Shown here piece after piece: positions 32,001 to 45,600 of a stretch of DNA of 64,000 nucleotides. Positions within the stretch are counted from its first letter, which is position 1. Each line of letters begins with the position of its first letter. The stretch covers positions 3,177,501 to 3,241,500 of the forward strand of contig NC_092660.1 in NCBI RefSeq assembly GCF_032118995.1, in the 5' to 3' direction. The notes beneath the pieces were generated by a model. The model ran no database searches, had not been told where the DNA came from, and saw only the letters and a list, made by a program, of their open reading frames with translations. Made by a program: the position numbers and the translations under genes. The DNA is from Asterias amurensis. Taxonomy: Eukaryota > Echinodermata > Asteroidea > Forcipulatida > Asteriidae.

Positions 32001-35000
32001 GAAGGAAAGTTTTTGGGAGTTTCCAGGCTATGGGAAAACCCCTTATTGTGTGAACCTTGTTTACAATAAGTGTGACCTTGTACATTCTTCAAATATCCTG
32101 GCAGTCAAGTACACTGGTCCTAGGGGAAAGTTGACATTTTGTGTCATAACTTCCACATAAATCCAAGAGTTATGAAAGTAAAAGCTCAACAAGTTTTGAG
32201 ATGTGCCCCCTTTCATCATATCAAAAGTTGATAAGAATTAGACAGTGCTCTCTCCATAAAATATAAGAATTTATATTTTCTTTCCATTGATGAGCTGTGT
32301 ACAAATCGTGCATGCAGGAAGCCCTAGTCTTGGTGCAAGACGATTCTCGTTAAAGTGAAACGAGAAACGTCTTGCACCAAGACTAAGGAAGTCCAGGCTC
32401 TGTGGCTATTTTGTAAACATTTGATGTCAAAGGTCACATCGTCTATACCATTCATGTTAAGTTGGGCAAAGTGTTTCTCTTCAGGTATAGCACCAGGGCT
32501 CGATTTCACAAAACACCAAGGTTCTTTTTAAGATGTCAAGTTTTACTGTAGAGATTTGTATTCTTGCTTAGCAACTAAGATTGACACATGTCTTAATATC
32601 AATATTATTATAAGGTATTTGTGAAATCGAGCCTTCATTTATTTGGGGGTGTGAAAGAATATGGAGTGTGTTGTGTGATAATAATATATCTTGTGTTTTG
32701 TATGTATCATGAACCAGTATTGTATTTGTTTATTTGTATTCATCAGTTTGAAGTGAATTTGAAATTATGCCAATACATTTTTTTCCACATAGTGAGAAAA
32801 GTAAATCAAGAAAGAGCTCAGAAAAGGACTAAACTGAAAGAGATTCAAATTTTGGTTGCCAGGGAAACCAACAAGCATTGATGTCATACAAATGGCGACA
32901 GAGCTATCTCTGCGAGTTTTGTAAAAGCAAGCTTGGTGACCAAGGCTAAACCTGCGAGATGTGAAACAAAAGAAGTCATCATGAAAATCAAACGTGGACA
33001 AAATTACCCAACTTAAGCTCGTTTCGTACTTCCTGTGAATGCATATTCGATATTAACTTTGAAGTGTGTCAGTGTGTTCAACTCCTGCGAAACATACGGT
33101 GCGAAAATAGCCATGTGACGTCAAAATTATGAAGGTCACACTAGAACAATTTTCCTTCTGTGAACTACTTCCCTCTGAAAAGATGATCTTATTTGAGAAA
33201 ACTTAATCTGAGAAACACCCCAGAAATGTAACAACTGATTTTGGTTGTTACAAACAATTACAGAAATTAAAGACAATGTGTTTACATGCTGAAAATTCTG
33301 CATGGTTTTTCATTACGTTCTCACGACTCACACAACTGATCAAGCCCAAATTTCCACAGGCTTGTTATTTTATGGTTGATCACACAAAACACTGAAAACA
33401 ACCTCGTATATAAAAGTGCGAGCTTCCGGGTCTGAGAAACAAATAAGAGAGGGTGGTTATGATCGACTGAGAGTTGTGTTCTTAGCCGATTGATTGTTTA
33501 TTAATGTTTGTTGTACTACCACGCAGTAATAGGAAGAAAAAGGCTTGATTAGCCGTCAGCTCTAGCTACCAATCCCGTATAATACCAATAAGCATCACAG
33601 GCCTTATGTTCATCACCACTGTTTCATGCTTTTTTTTAATCACACACACATTTAGACGCAATGATGAGCTTTTAGGCTCAAGTCTAACTCACCTTCAGAG
33701 TCAAATATGGCTCTTGAAACCCCAGAGGGATCTTGAACTCCATCTGATGAGGCACCGGCACTTCCAAAACTCTGCAAATAAAAATTATATCATGTACCAT
33801 AATTACATTTTTGTCAGTCAGTGTTTATGTAATTTTGAACATTTTGGAATGGGTTCTGCAGTCAGACACCATTGTTAAAGAACTAGTGGTTCTGAGAGAA
33901 GTGTAGCAACTGAAACAAATCCTTCAGTAGGCTCTGATCATCTTCAGCAGAACATCTTTAGGAGAAAACCCCCCAGAGTATATAATGATTGAAATATTGA
34001 CTCATTACCCCACTGATTCAATTTGAAAACTACCACAGCTCTTGAAATTATTTTTTTCTTCTTACAAACTTTAAAATCTAAACTGATTTCTCTGGCCCTG
34101 CAGTTGTGAATGTTCTATTTGGCACAGATCTTTGTTCTTTTAGACAGATCTTTGCTCCTGAAGATGAGCAGAGTATACTGTTTGAAACGCCAAGACAGAC
34201 AACCATAGGGAACAGTGTAGTGCCACTGGTTCCCTTCTACGCTTTACACATGTTAGCACGGAACGGGCCATCAGGACCACGGAAGAAACCATGGTCATGA
34301 GGCTGGTTCCAAATGGTCGACCACAGAAGTCAAATTTAAATAGTCAACCTTCAGTTAACCATGGTACACACTCAAACATGCTCCATGATTCAAACATCAC
34401 TTAGAGACCTATACTTACTCCATCATTGCCTGGACTGCCTCCCGTCTCATCAGCCAACGATACTCCTTCATCATGAGTCCTGTTTGATTGTCTTGTGTTG
34501 CCTCCAAACTGCTCTTCCTTCTGCTGACGACTCCCGCCGTCTCTCTGACTATGAGGAGTGAACTGTTCCCTCTCCTTCCTCCTGGCGTCCTGATGAGACT
34601 TCTGTCTGCTTTGCTTCAGCTCGTCCGCCTGTCGCTTCCTAATCTCTTCCTCCATCTCCCTCTCTTCGTCCTCTTCCTTAAGACGCTTGGCCTCCGCCTG
34701 CTCCTGTCGCCGTTTCTCAATCTCATGCTGGCGAGCTTTAAAAAGTCTCTGTCTTTCTTCCTCATCCTCTTTTTCCTTTTTCCGTTTCTCTATCAGCCGT
34801 TGATTCTCCTTCTCAAGCTGTCTCTCCTTGTGCTCCTGCTCTCTCGCCGCATCCTCTTTGATCTTCCTCTCCCTGTCTTGTTGCTGCTTCTCCCTCGCCT
34901 CTGCTTGTCGCTGCCTTTCTTGGTCTTGTGCTGCTGTGTTTGGCGGCAGAGGTGTGCCGTCCTCTAGGTGCTGATGGCGTTTTTTGTCATGCCGCGATTG

Positions 35001-38000
35001 CTGTGCTCTGCCTCCCTCCGGTCCTTGTCTCGAGTTGATTAAGAACGTTCCTTGTCCCTGGGGTCTACCATCCTTGTCATTCCTTCAATAGTCATGTTGA
35101 GTAACAACAGTACTTTAATCACTTGTGCACAAACTAGAAAACATAGAACCATTGCCTACATGTTTATTGTTTTGGGGTTTTTTTTGTGGGGGGGGGGTGT
35201 AAGTTTGCCACAAACCTAAAAGCCACTTATGGCGGAGCTGGCAACTAACCCTGAAAAGGAATGTTCCCTGAACGAAAATAAATCAACCCTTTCATGTTCT
35301 CATGTCAGAATCGACAATCTTCCTGACTGTGGAAACTTTCTCTCTATTATTTTGTGGATGCCGTCGTCTAATTTAATAATAATGTGATGCCCCTGCTATG
35401 GGCCAGCCTCTAAGCGCTTTAAGAATAAAGCTATAGGAAGAGTTGTTATGTTTAAGCTTAGACTGATTGTGCTCTTCAAAGAAAAACATTTTTAAGGCAG
35501 TGGACACTCTTGGTAATTACTCAAAAAAAAACTTACTTGGTAAAGAGCAATGGAGAGCTCTTGATAGTATTAAACATTGTGAGAAATTGCTCCCTCTAAA
35601 GTAACGTTGCTTTTGAGAAAGTAATTTTTCACTCAAATAATGAAACACCTCTGCCCTGAAGCCATTTATTAGGTATCTGACATGTCTGAAAGCACACAAA
35701 TTTGTGCAACAAGGTTTTTTTCCCTCTTCATTATTAAGTTTGATGACCAATGAGTCAAAATTTTCACAGATTTGTTATTTTTATGTTGAGATACACCAAG
35801 TGAGAACACTGGTCTGTGACACTTATCAAAGGTGTCCAGTTCCTTTAATAAATTGGAATTCAATTCCAAGTAAGTTAAAAAGAGAGCATTGGTTTACCCG
35901 TCTAGTGAGTTACTTCCTTGCCGACCGTACTCCAACTCAGCAATGCCAGAATCCTCATTGGTGTTGTTGGTGTATGTGTCCGGACGCCAAGACTTCAGAG
36001 GCGATGCTGGGTCTACGCCTTTTCTTGGCTCAAGATGTTGCAGAGGCAATGGGGGCACACCACCTGGGGTAATATTTGGGGTTTGGAAGGGGGTTTCACA
36101 CGTTTGTGATGATTGGTGCTGAGATGCCCTAGAAGGTTGCGTAATCGCCCAGTTATCTGAACCGGGCGATTCCGTCTGGTTAAAGTGAACATTAGCTGGA
36201 GAGGAATGAGTGTCAGTGAACGGAGAGAAAGAGTTGGAGATGACGGAGGACGAAACATGGCGATGCTGTGGGTTAGAGTGTTGGTTAGTAACGAGACTAG
36301 GAGGAAGATTAAGGGTGGACGCTCGACCGCCGCTACCAGCACTATTGTTGGAGGAGTTCGGACTGGAGTCGGGGTCTGATAACTGGGTAAGACGAGCGGG
36401 TAACAGGGTGAGGGGTTGGTGGCGGGGTGACTTGGGGCTCTTTTGAGGTGACCCCGATCCCATTTGGGATCCGGTTTGCAGGTGCGAGGAGGGGTTTCGT
36501 GAGGGTGTTTTGGGGTTGAAATGAGCTGTGGGGTGTGTCTGTGAGGCTTGGGTTACTAATCGGGGCAGCCTTGAAGAAGACTGTGGTGTGTTGTAAGGAG
36601 AGTCAATCGCCGAATTGACTAAGCTACTAGAAGGACTGGGATTCATGTTAGCACTTTGAGAGTAGTGAGATGATTGGTTGGGGTGGTGTTTCAGGATGGA
36701 ACGGGGACTCTGATTGGGCGAGGGCGTTTCCATGGAGATGTCTTGTAGGTGGTTAGTTTGTTGGGCTGTCCGGCTGGTGTCCGGGGCATGCTGGACACCA
36801 ACATTAGATGGCCTTGTTGCTCCTAAAACCGAGAAATGTTAGGAGAATGTAGAGAGAGGGGGCATGCAAAGGCTTAGTAAAACTACCACCAAAAGGAAAC
36901 TACTAAGTGCCCAAACCAACATTTTGCAAATTGTTCACCATGTTTCCTCCAATTTCAATCTCTGAGTTTTATCAGGGCCCAATTCCATGACTCTGCTCCC
37001 GGTAAACAAAGAATCGGTGATGACTGAAGTAGGGAACTCTGCGCTTCTGTTATGTGACTAGGCATTCTTCAAACACACAGCTGGAGCAGAATTTCAGCCA
37101 TTGCCTTGTATGAAGCGAAGAGTTGTGATCGAAAAGTGCAGAATTTGGCAGTAAGCAGAACCATGAAAATGGGCCAAGGTCTTCTGTTAACTTCAGATTT
37201 CACAATCTTTGACTTGCCAATCAATACTAATGATCTCAAATTGAGTTTTTATATTATTCAGTGAATTCATCTCAATTTTTTAGCCAATCACATAAATTAA
37301 TTTGAAGATTTTTTGCCACAATAACTAAATTCCCAAGGCTTGAATTTGCAAGAAGTTGGATTAAATGAGTCAAAATGCAAATTGCAAAATAAACAAATAT
37401 ATAAAATTAATAAAGAACAGATGCTAAATAAATTAAAACACGCATCACACTGACTTCAAACACTTAACATAACATCACGATTGGACCACACATGACAAAT
37501 ACAATGTAAGGGGGGGTTTCATTTTTGAGTTAGATTTAAAATTTCTGTTTGTTGTAAACTTATACAAAACCATGAAGGAGAGCAAAACAGGCCTGATTTC
37601 ATCTCGGGGTTAGCAAGGCCATGTTCATATTGAATAGGGTAAATTGGAAAATCTAAAAGTCTATGGGAAAACCTTAAAGGCAGTGGACACTATTGGTATT
37701 TACTCAAACTAATTATTAGCATAAAACCTTACTTGGTAATGAGTAATGGAGAGCTGTTGATAGTACAAAACATTGTGAGAAACGGCTCCCTCTGAAGTAT
37801 TGTAGTTTTTGAGAAAGAAGTAATTTTCCACAAATTTGACTTCGGGACCTCAGATTTAGAATTTGAAATCAAGCAACAGAAAGTACACAACTTCGTGTGA
37901 CTAGGGTGTTTTTACTTTCATTATTATCTTGCAACTTCGACAACCAATTGAGCTCAAATTTTCTCAGGTTTGTTATTTGGTGCATGTTGAGATACACCAA

Positions 38001-39563
38001 GTGAGAAGACTGGTCTTTGACAATTACCAATAGTGTCCATTGTCTTTAAAGGCAATAGATGATGGTTTCTATGGCTGTCAAGGCCAAGACAAGCCCAACA
38101 GAGGTCATAGCCCTTGTGTATTTCCATGCCTGCAAAACATCCCAGTTGAAAATATGAAAAGATGGCATTATGTAGGTGTTAAAAATCAGACTTATTGACT
38201 GAAATACATGTAGTGTGAGGACAAAATGCAATCAAACTTCTCTAAAAAAAGTAAACTACAAAACTTTGCAACTTACTAAATCTAATGTTATGTTCAATGT
38301 TCATTTGAACCGTTCATTGTTTCATAACAAGTATTAAGCAAATCAAACTAAACTCAACAGAAATTGTCTTGAAAGTGACTATGATTTTAAACTAATTAGA
38401 CAACCAATTCAAAACATAAAGCCAACTACTAAACTATCGTGATCAAACCTACCATTGGAATTCCTGCATGGTTTGGGGGCTGTGCATTCCTGACCTGTCC
38501 TTTCCCTCCGGCTATTCCATGTGGGGTTACTACTCCCGGTGTCATAACTACCCTCATCAGAACCAGCCACGCCCTGAACCACACCCTGTGCCACACCCTT
38601 TGCCTGATTAGCAAGGACTGGGCGTTCCTCAGTTCTAATTCCTACTTGTTTTCCTGTCTGATCGCGTTTCTGCATACTCCTACCTCCTATCACAACTTTG
38701 TTTGTGATTTCCCTAGCCTGGTCTTTCCCATTTTGTGCAGTTGTAACTGTGGTACTGTTCAAAGGTGGCTTGGCACCTGCTACTTTCCTGGCTAGCGGCT
38801 GTTTACCGACTACTTCATTCTGTGTACCAGTTCTTAATCCTACGGCTTTCTTTGCCAGTGTTCGGTTACCTAAGGCCTTAGCTAGAGGTTGCTTCCCAAC
38901 TTGCTTGACCGTCGCTGCCCCTTTCTGCCTACGAGTCTGCTGCTGACTAGCCTGTCTCTCTATGAGTTTACCTGTCTGGTTCCCTGACTGTATGCTAGCC
39001 TTTGTGCCTATGTTTGATCCTTTTTTACGAGGTATCTTTGAGAGTTTCTTTTGCTGGCCACTAATACCACTAGCCTGTCGGTGTTTAGAGGGTTGGATTT
39101 CAATTCCTTCCTCGCAGATATGTTCCTCCGCTACATCGTAAGAAGTAAAGATATTTGTTTTAAGAAAACCTGATAACCATGAACCACAAACTTCTTAAGA
39201 GTTTAAGAAGATCACAGTCTCTCTTCAACGTATACAGTACAATAACACTTTTGTTCAAGGTATTTATAAAGGACTAGGAGCTTGGATTAACACATGATAG
39301 TTAAAGTTTAGTTTGAAAGCTCACTGATGACGAAGCTCATAAAAGAACAAATGGTTCCCTCTGAAATGAAGTCCTGAAAAGTTTGCTTGTTTTTTCCACT
39401 ATTTTCTCATGACTCAGATTAAGCCCAAATTTTCACAGGTTTTTATTTTTGTTTTGTGGTTGATCAGTTTTGTCAGCTCTACCAATCCTGTATTAAAACC
39501 TTCAAGAAAATTTTCTAAAAATTTATTTTGAGAAAAAACCATAAAAATTTGAGTTTTTTATTG

Positions 39564-39605
<42 letters not shown>

Positions 39606-42600
39606 TTTTTTTTTTTTTTTTTGGGGGGGATGGGATTTCAATTTAAGTTTGTTGCAAAAAACATATGAAATCTCCTTTTCACCCTACCCACTTAACAAAA
39701 AATCAACTACCTAATAAAGTATTCAACGTTCACCAACATGTTCATGTGTGTACTAACTTCCAATGCCACATCAACTGCATGATGCTTTTAAAGAAGAAAA
39801 AAAAGCTTTAAATATTCATTAATGATTTTAGGTACATGTTTTGTACATCATAAACACTTGAACTTTCATTACCTGCTTAATTATAGACGTGGCTTTAGAA
39901 GTGGCGCCAAGCGGAGAAGACCAACAAAATCAATAAAAAAAACTCATTTTAAATTAAATTTGAGCTAGAACTAGAAGTGACTGATTTTATTGATCAGTCA
40001 ATGTGACCTTTCCATGCACTGCTCCAACACAAACAGTTACCAAATAATAAAAGAACGAGATGATCATTATCATGGTAAAAAATAATCAATAATAAATTAC
40101 GCTGAGCTCTCGCCGCCAGCAACCCTAGTAATTCTATCCTCTTAAAAATCATAAGCCTGCTATGATATTTTTGTAAGAAATTACTCAAGGCCTGTTGCTA
40201 TTGCTAGACTATTTAACTGAACAGGTATTTGAATGTTTAAGGTATAATACAGGATAGGTAAGGATAAAAAACATTGTTCGGTTCAATTTTGAAAGCCTAG
40301 TGGTCTTATTCGAGAAACCAGGCCTGATAATTCACAGAGGCAAAGAAGGCGTTTGCCTCTGTGCCCCATGGTCGTTGCCTTGGTGCCGGTGAAATGCTCC
40401 AGATAAAAAATGTACAAATCCGTCATAGGGTGCCTTTTGCTCAATTTTTCCACCACTGAAGAAATCCTGAGCAGAACCCTCCATTACTCATATTTATCAT
40501 TCACTACTCGCCGATTACTCACCAATGATGTACAACTCCATTGTGTCATGGTTACTCCGAAATGAGTCATGATCAGACTCATTACTTACTTTCATTATAA
40601 GTAAGTACTCATCACTCTTTCTTATAACTCACACTCGTAACTCGTTACTCACACTCATCACTTGTTACTCATACTATTTATAATTCACTACTCGCCAATT
40701 ACTCACCAATGATGTCCATTCTGTCATGGTTACTCCGATGGGAGTCTGGCTCAAACTGAGACTCAAACGATGCGAGACTGAGGTCATCTCTTTTAGCCTC
40801 GAGAACAAACAGTTCTGGGAGGGTCACCTAGACAAACAAATAAAATTTATAAGAGAAAAATAATTATCTAGCTGTTTCAGTCAGAGTAAACTAATCAACA
40901 AGACCACAGGGGTTTTGCTACAATTATTACTGGCCCAGAATTGTTCTAACAAGACCTGGGGCCGATTTCACAAAGCAATAAAATCCATCACAAGACAAAT
41001 TTTCAGTATCACCATAGTGATTTGTATTGTGACGTCATACTTTACTAAGCAACTGCGATTGGTTTGGAGTTGTGATCAATCTTAGATCTTTCATCTTTGT
41101 GAAATCGGCCCCAGAACAGTTTAACATGCATACTGTTTTGATTTGTACTAACACTATGCTGGCTTTAGAGAAGATTTTATCTACTTTGTCTCTATGGGTT
41201 TTACATATTTCATAACATGTCTAGTCAACATCTTGTTTATGTTTTAGAAGATGAAATACAGTGTGGTTTTATTATTCATAAACACACAGGTCCTGATACT
41301 TCTTGGAGGCAACGAAGACTGACTCCATGCCCCTCTCCCCTCTGTCATTGCCTTGATGCCACTGAAATGCTCCAGTAGAAACTTACAAATTCCTCATAGT
41401 GTGCCCTTTACCAAGTGGAAGATGCCTCGGTGCCCTTGCCCTCACAAAAAAACAAAACAAACAGGCCTGAACACAAGACCGATGGATTTGTCCCTTCATG
41501 AGTTAACTGGCCTGACATTAAAACTACTGGCCTTACTGGTCCAGTGTAAAATTTGAGTTAAAACTGAATTTGAAATCCAAGTTATTTATTTAAAACCAAC
41601 ATAGATTCAACTTACCTGTGGTGGAATGAAGTTCTTGACTTTCAACTCAAACTCTTGTTTGGTTTTAACCTGCAAAAATAAATTGTACAGAACATAAACA
41701 GAATGCTTCTTAAAGGGCTGGGGTACTTCCACAGAACATCCACCGAACTACATTAAACTTGCACGGTTTAAAGACAATGATGACAGAAAGCTTCCCTTAA
41801 AATATTACTTGCTGAGATGCTGTTACTTGTAATTTTTTGAGAAATGAGACTCTCCTGAAAACTTTGCTCTGTCGCTCTGTGATTTTTACATTTTTTCCCT
41901 CAAAAACTTAACGTCTAATAAAGCTGAAATTTCTAGGTAAGATAGTTTATATACATCTTCATCCATAAGTAGGGATTCATGTCATGGCCAATAACTTGAT
42001 CTACCAAAGAAAACCTGATCAAAATATGAAAATTATTATTTCTTTACTTGTTTTATTTATTTATTTCATATAGCATCTTCAGCGCAAGTGCCAAAAAAAC
42101 AGTGGATACAAAGACGCTATAGTATTTCACACTCTCAATATCTTGGTAAATTGTTCCTTTTTTAAAGGGCATGTATACAGTTGGTAATCACTCTATAAAT
42201 TAATGGCAATAAAAACCTTTGGTAAGAAGCCTGCAGCAGAGTTTGCTAGTTTAAAGTATTTTAAGAAACATTTCACTTTGAAGTAATATGTAAGTAAAAA
42301 GATTAGGGGTCAGGTCTATAGTTTTTTATGGCATAAAGTTTTCTCTAAACATGTTTTCTCTAAAATGAATTTCAGATGTTAGTTTTATTGTGTACTACAT
42401 AAAAGGGAAGGTACACGTTTTGTAATTACTCAAAACAAATATTAACTTAAAAACTGACTTGGTAACGAGCATTGGAGAGCTGTTGATTAAAAATTTGTGA
42501 GAAACGGCTCCCTCTGAAGTAGCGTAGTTTTTGAGAAAGAGGTAGTTTCTCACTAAAATAATAAAGACTTCCAGCCAGTTTTATTCCTATCTCGTATCTG

Positions 42601-45600
42601 AAAGCACACAAATTCGAGGGTGTTTTTTCTCTCATCATTTTCTCGCAACTTCGATGACCAATTTAATGTAGCTCAAATTTCCACAGGCTTGTTATTTTAC
42701 GCATTTAGTATGTTGGGATACACCAAGTGAGAAGACTGGTCTTTGACAATTACCAAATGTGTACCTTCCCTTTAACATAATACAATAAACATTTCCAAAA
42801 GCCAAATGTACCTTGTCTTTAAGGGACTCTTTTTTTTTTGATAGAGGTTTTTGATGTAGGCATACATGATACGTATATAAAATTAAATTACAAATAAAAA
42901 GGATGTTCAGTTATTAGAATACATGAGAAAAAAAATCAATATAGAGTTCAAAATACAGTTTACAGGCATGATCTGGTTCTTGGATAAAAATAGGACTATT
43001 TAATTGAGTACAAAGGCTGACCTACATATTGTGTAGCCTTTTGATAGATTTTTCAGGCCTTTTCATCACAATTCCTTAGATTTCACCACGGGCAGCCCCT
43101 CCCCCCCCCCCACCACCGGAAATCAGACTGAGTATCACGCCCTAGTTTACTATCACCATGGCAACTACAAGGGCACTGGGAAAGAATTTTGGCACTCAGC
43201 AACGCGTTCAGGTTTTCCGCAGTAAACTAGAATAGGGGTATTCATCAGGGGAAAGGTTGTTGCGTCCAGCTTAAACAATAAACAAAACAAACAATGAAAA
43301 TGTTGTTGTAGAATCATTCTTTCTTTTCACTGGATTTTCAAGCTGACTGCATTAGTTACATGTACTTGTGGTGATGGTTTTTTTTTTTTTCAGGATCATA
43401 TCTATCCACATGAAACAAGTTAAAGGAACACGTTGCCTTGGATCGGACGACTTGGTCTTTTAAAAGCAGTTGAAACCGTTTGTTATGAAATACATATGGT
43501 TAGAAAGATATTTTAAAAGTAGAATATAATAATCCACACAAGTATCACTCGAAATTGCACGGTTTTCCTTTTACGTCGCGCACTAACATGGTCGGCCATT
43601 TATGGGAGTCAAAATGTTGACTCCCATAAATGGCCGAACGTGTTTCTTCGCGACGTATAAGGAAAACCGTGCAATTTCGAGGCATGTTTGTGAGGATCAT
43701 TATATTCTACTTTTAAATTATCTATCTAACCATTTGCAATTCGTAACAAACGGTTTCAAACGCTTTTCAAAGACCAACTCGACCGATCCAAGGCAACATG
43801 TTCCTTTAATCAACTCTGTGTTCAATTAATTTGTTATATTGCTACAATTTTACAAAGGTTGTCCACAGACTCCAACTGAGCTATCAAGCCATTATGTTAG
43901 CAGTCTCCCTATGGTGTCAATATATTTGTTGGATACATTGTAGTAGCGCAGATGAACCTAAATTATTGTATTTTTTTTAACACAGATGAAGTGTGTAGAG
44001 TGTGTCGCATTAATCTGAAGGTCACCCGGTATGTTCAAGTCCCACATTCAGTAAATTTTTCTCTTTTTTTTACCCTAAATTACTTCAAATTTCCATTGTG
44101 TTTGATTACTTGATTATAAAATATATATATCACAAAATTACAAAGTTTCACAAAGACTTGTGAAAAAGAATTTCAACCTATAAGCTGTTCACACAGCATA
44201 GCAAAACGCGCATCAAAGTGATCTGTGGCGCTGCTTCTTTAAGCTAAAACAAATACATCCGAGGATGCATTAAAGAACTTCTTGTGATTATCGACAGGGG
44301 CAGAGTCAATATATGCACTGTATCACCAAACAAGAAAAACAACTCTCGTTGCCAGTAACCCAAATCCCAATATTTGTACACAGTCAACAGTTAGATTTCC
44401 CAACATTTTCCCCTTATTTCTTGTTCTGGCCGCTGAAAGCACTATCCATGGTAACGCACCTCTAGGGCATGCTCTGCCAATGTCTAAATTCATTGATCAA
44501 ATTGTACATCCATTTAAAGATTACGCACTATTGAACAACGAAGGACTATGCCCACACAGTGGTCCAACAATGGGCGGATTACGACTGCCGATCTCACCCA
44601 GGGCCACATACACCCCATTAAGGGTTATTCACTGGTACACGGATTGAATAAGATCTACTAGGGAAACCTTATTTGTGTTGTTGAGACTTATTAAAGCTTA
44701 GCGACACGGCAGGATAAAGAAACTGTTTGGATGATCCAGATGCAATAATCACAGATAACTGGTCAAGACATGGATGGATCGTAATCCAAGTTTGATCCCG
44801 GATTGAGTCGTTCTGACTTTTTAAGTTCCGTTGCAAATCGGCTTTTTTAGGACTCAGGAGGAGATCTGATTTGTGCAGTGTACTGTACTACTAAATAGAA
44901 GGATTTACACTAGAGTTACATGGAATGCAAAATAAACGACTTAAATAACTGTCTCCTGAAACTAATAAAACAGGTATCACAAGGTACTCTTGGTACTTGA
45001 GAAAAATTAGACACATGTTCTGAAACAGGTTTTGAAGTTTTTTGTAATTTATGAGACCGATTTATGTACATTGTAGCAACTTGAAAGGGTTTCCAAGGTG
45101 CTGCGTCACATGCAGCAGCCACTACCAGAACTATAGGCCTACTGGGTTCTTAATTATGTGCATTACACAGCGCACATGTGTATGCGTGTAATTGGTAGCT
45201 GTTGCTTTTGTGTTCTTCATGTAGATGAAATTCAGCCTGGGGCTTTTTCATATGAATTTGTAATTAGTACAAAGTGTAGTTTGGCCAGCAGTACAGTTTC
45301 GATCATTTAATTTCCGTTAAATAACACAAAGCAAACGACAAACAATGCAGTTACACCACGTACTTGAACTGGTATCTTGAATACTTAATAACCGCTACAT
45401 GTTGTGAACTCAAGTCAATGACTCCCATCACAACCGAGGGGTTCTATGCTTTAAAACCTGAACAGAAATTATGCTGTGGACTTGAGACTGAACTTGACTT
45501 GAGAAAATGTTTACCTAGTTTCGCCCAAGTAGTTATCACTTCAATAAAAGGGTGATTTTCCCTCCAACAGAGAAATTAATGTGTAGTGATCGATTACAAA

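Noticed and set aside
34488-34967. 159-codon plus-strand leucine-rich open frame
   Set aside because: It is the antisense shadow of the charged coiled-coil exon 8 of the SPATA1-like gene; CTT/CTC codons are the complement of GAG/AAG.
36185-36446. Plus-strand open frames opposite exon 7
   Set aside because: Shadows of the minus-strand Ser/Pro-rich exon, with no conserved motif.
38439-38795. 118-codon plus-strand frame
   Set aside because: Antisense to SPATA1-like exon 6, whose frame is supported by phase and splice sites on the minus strand.
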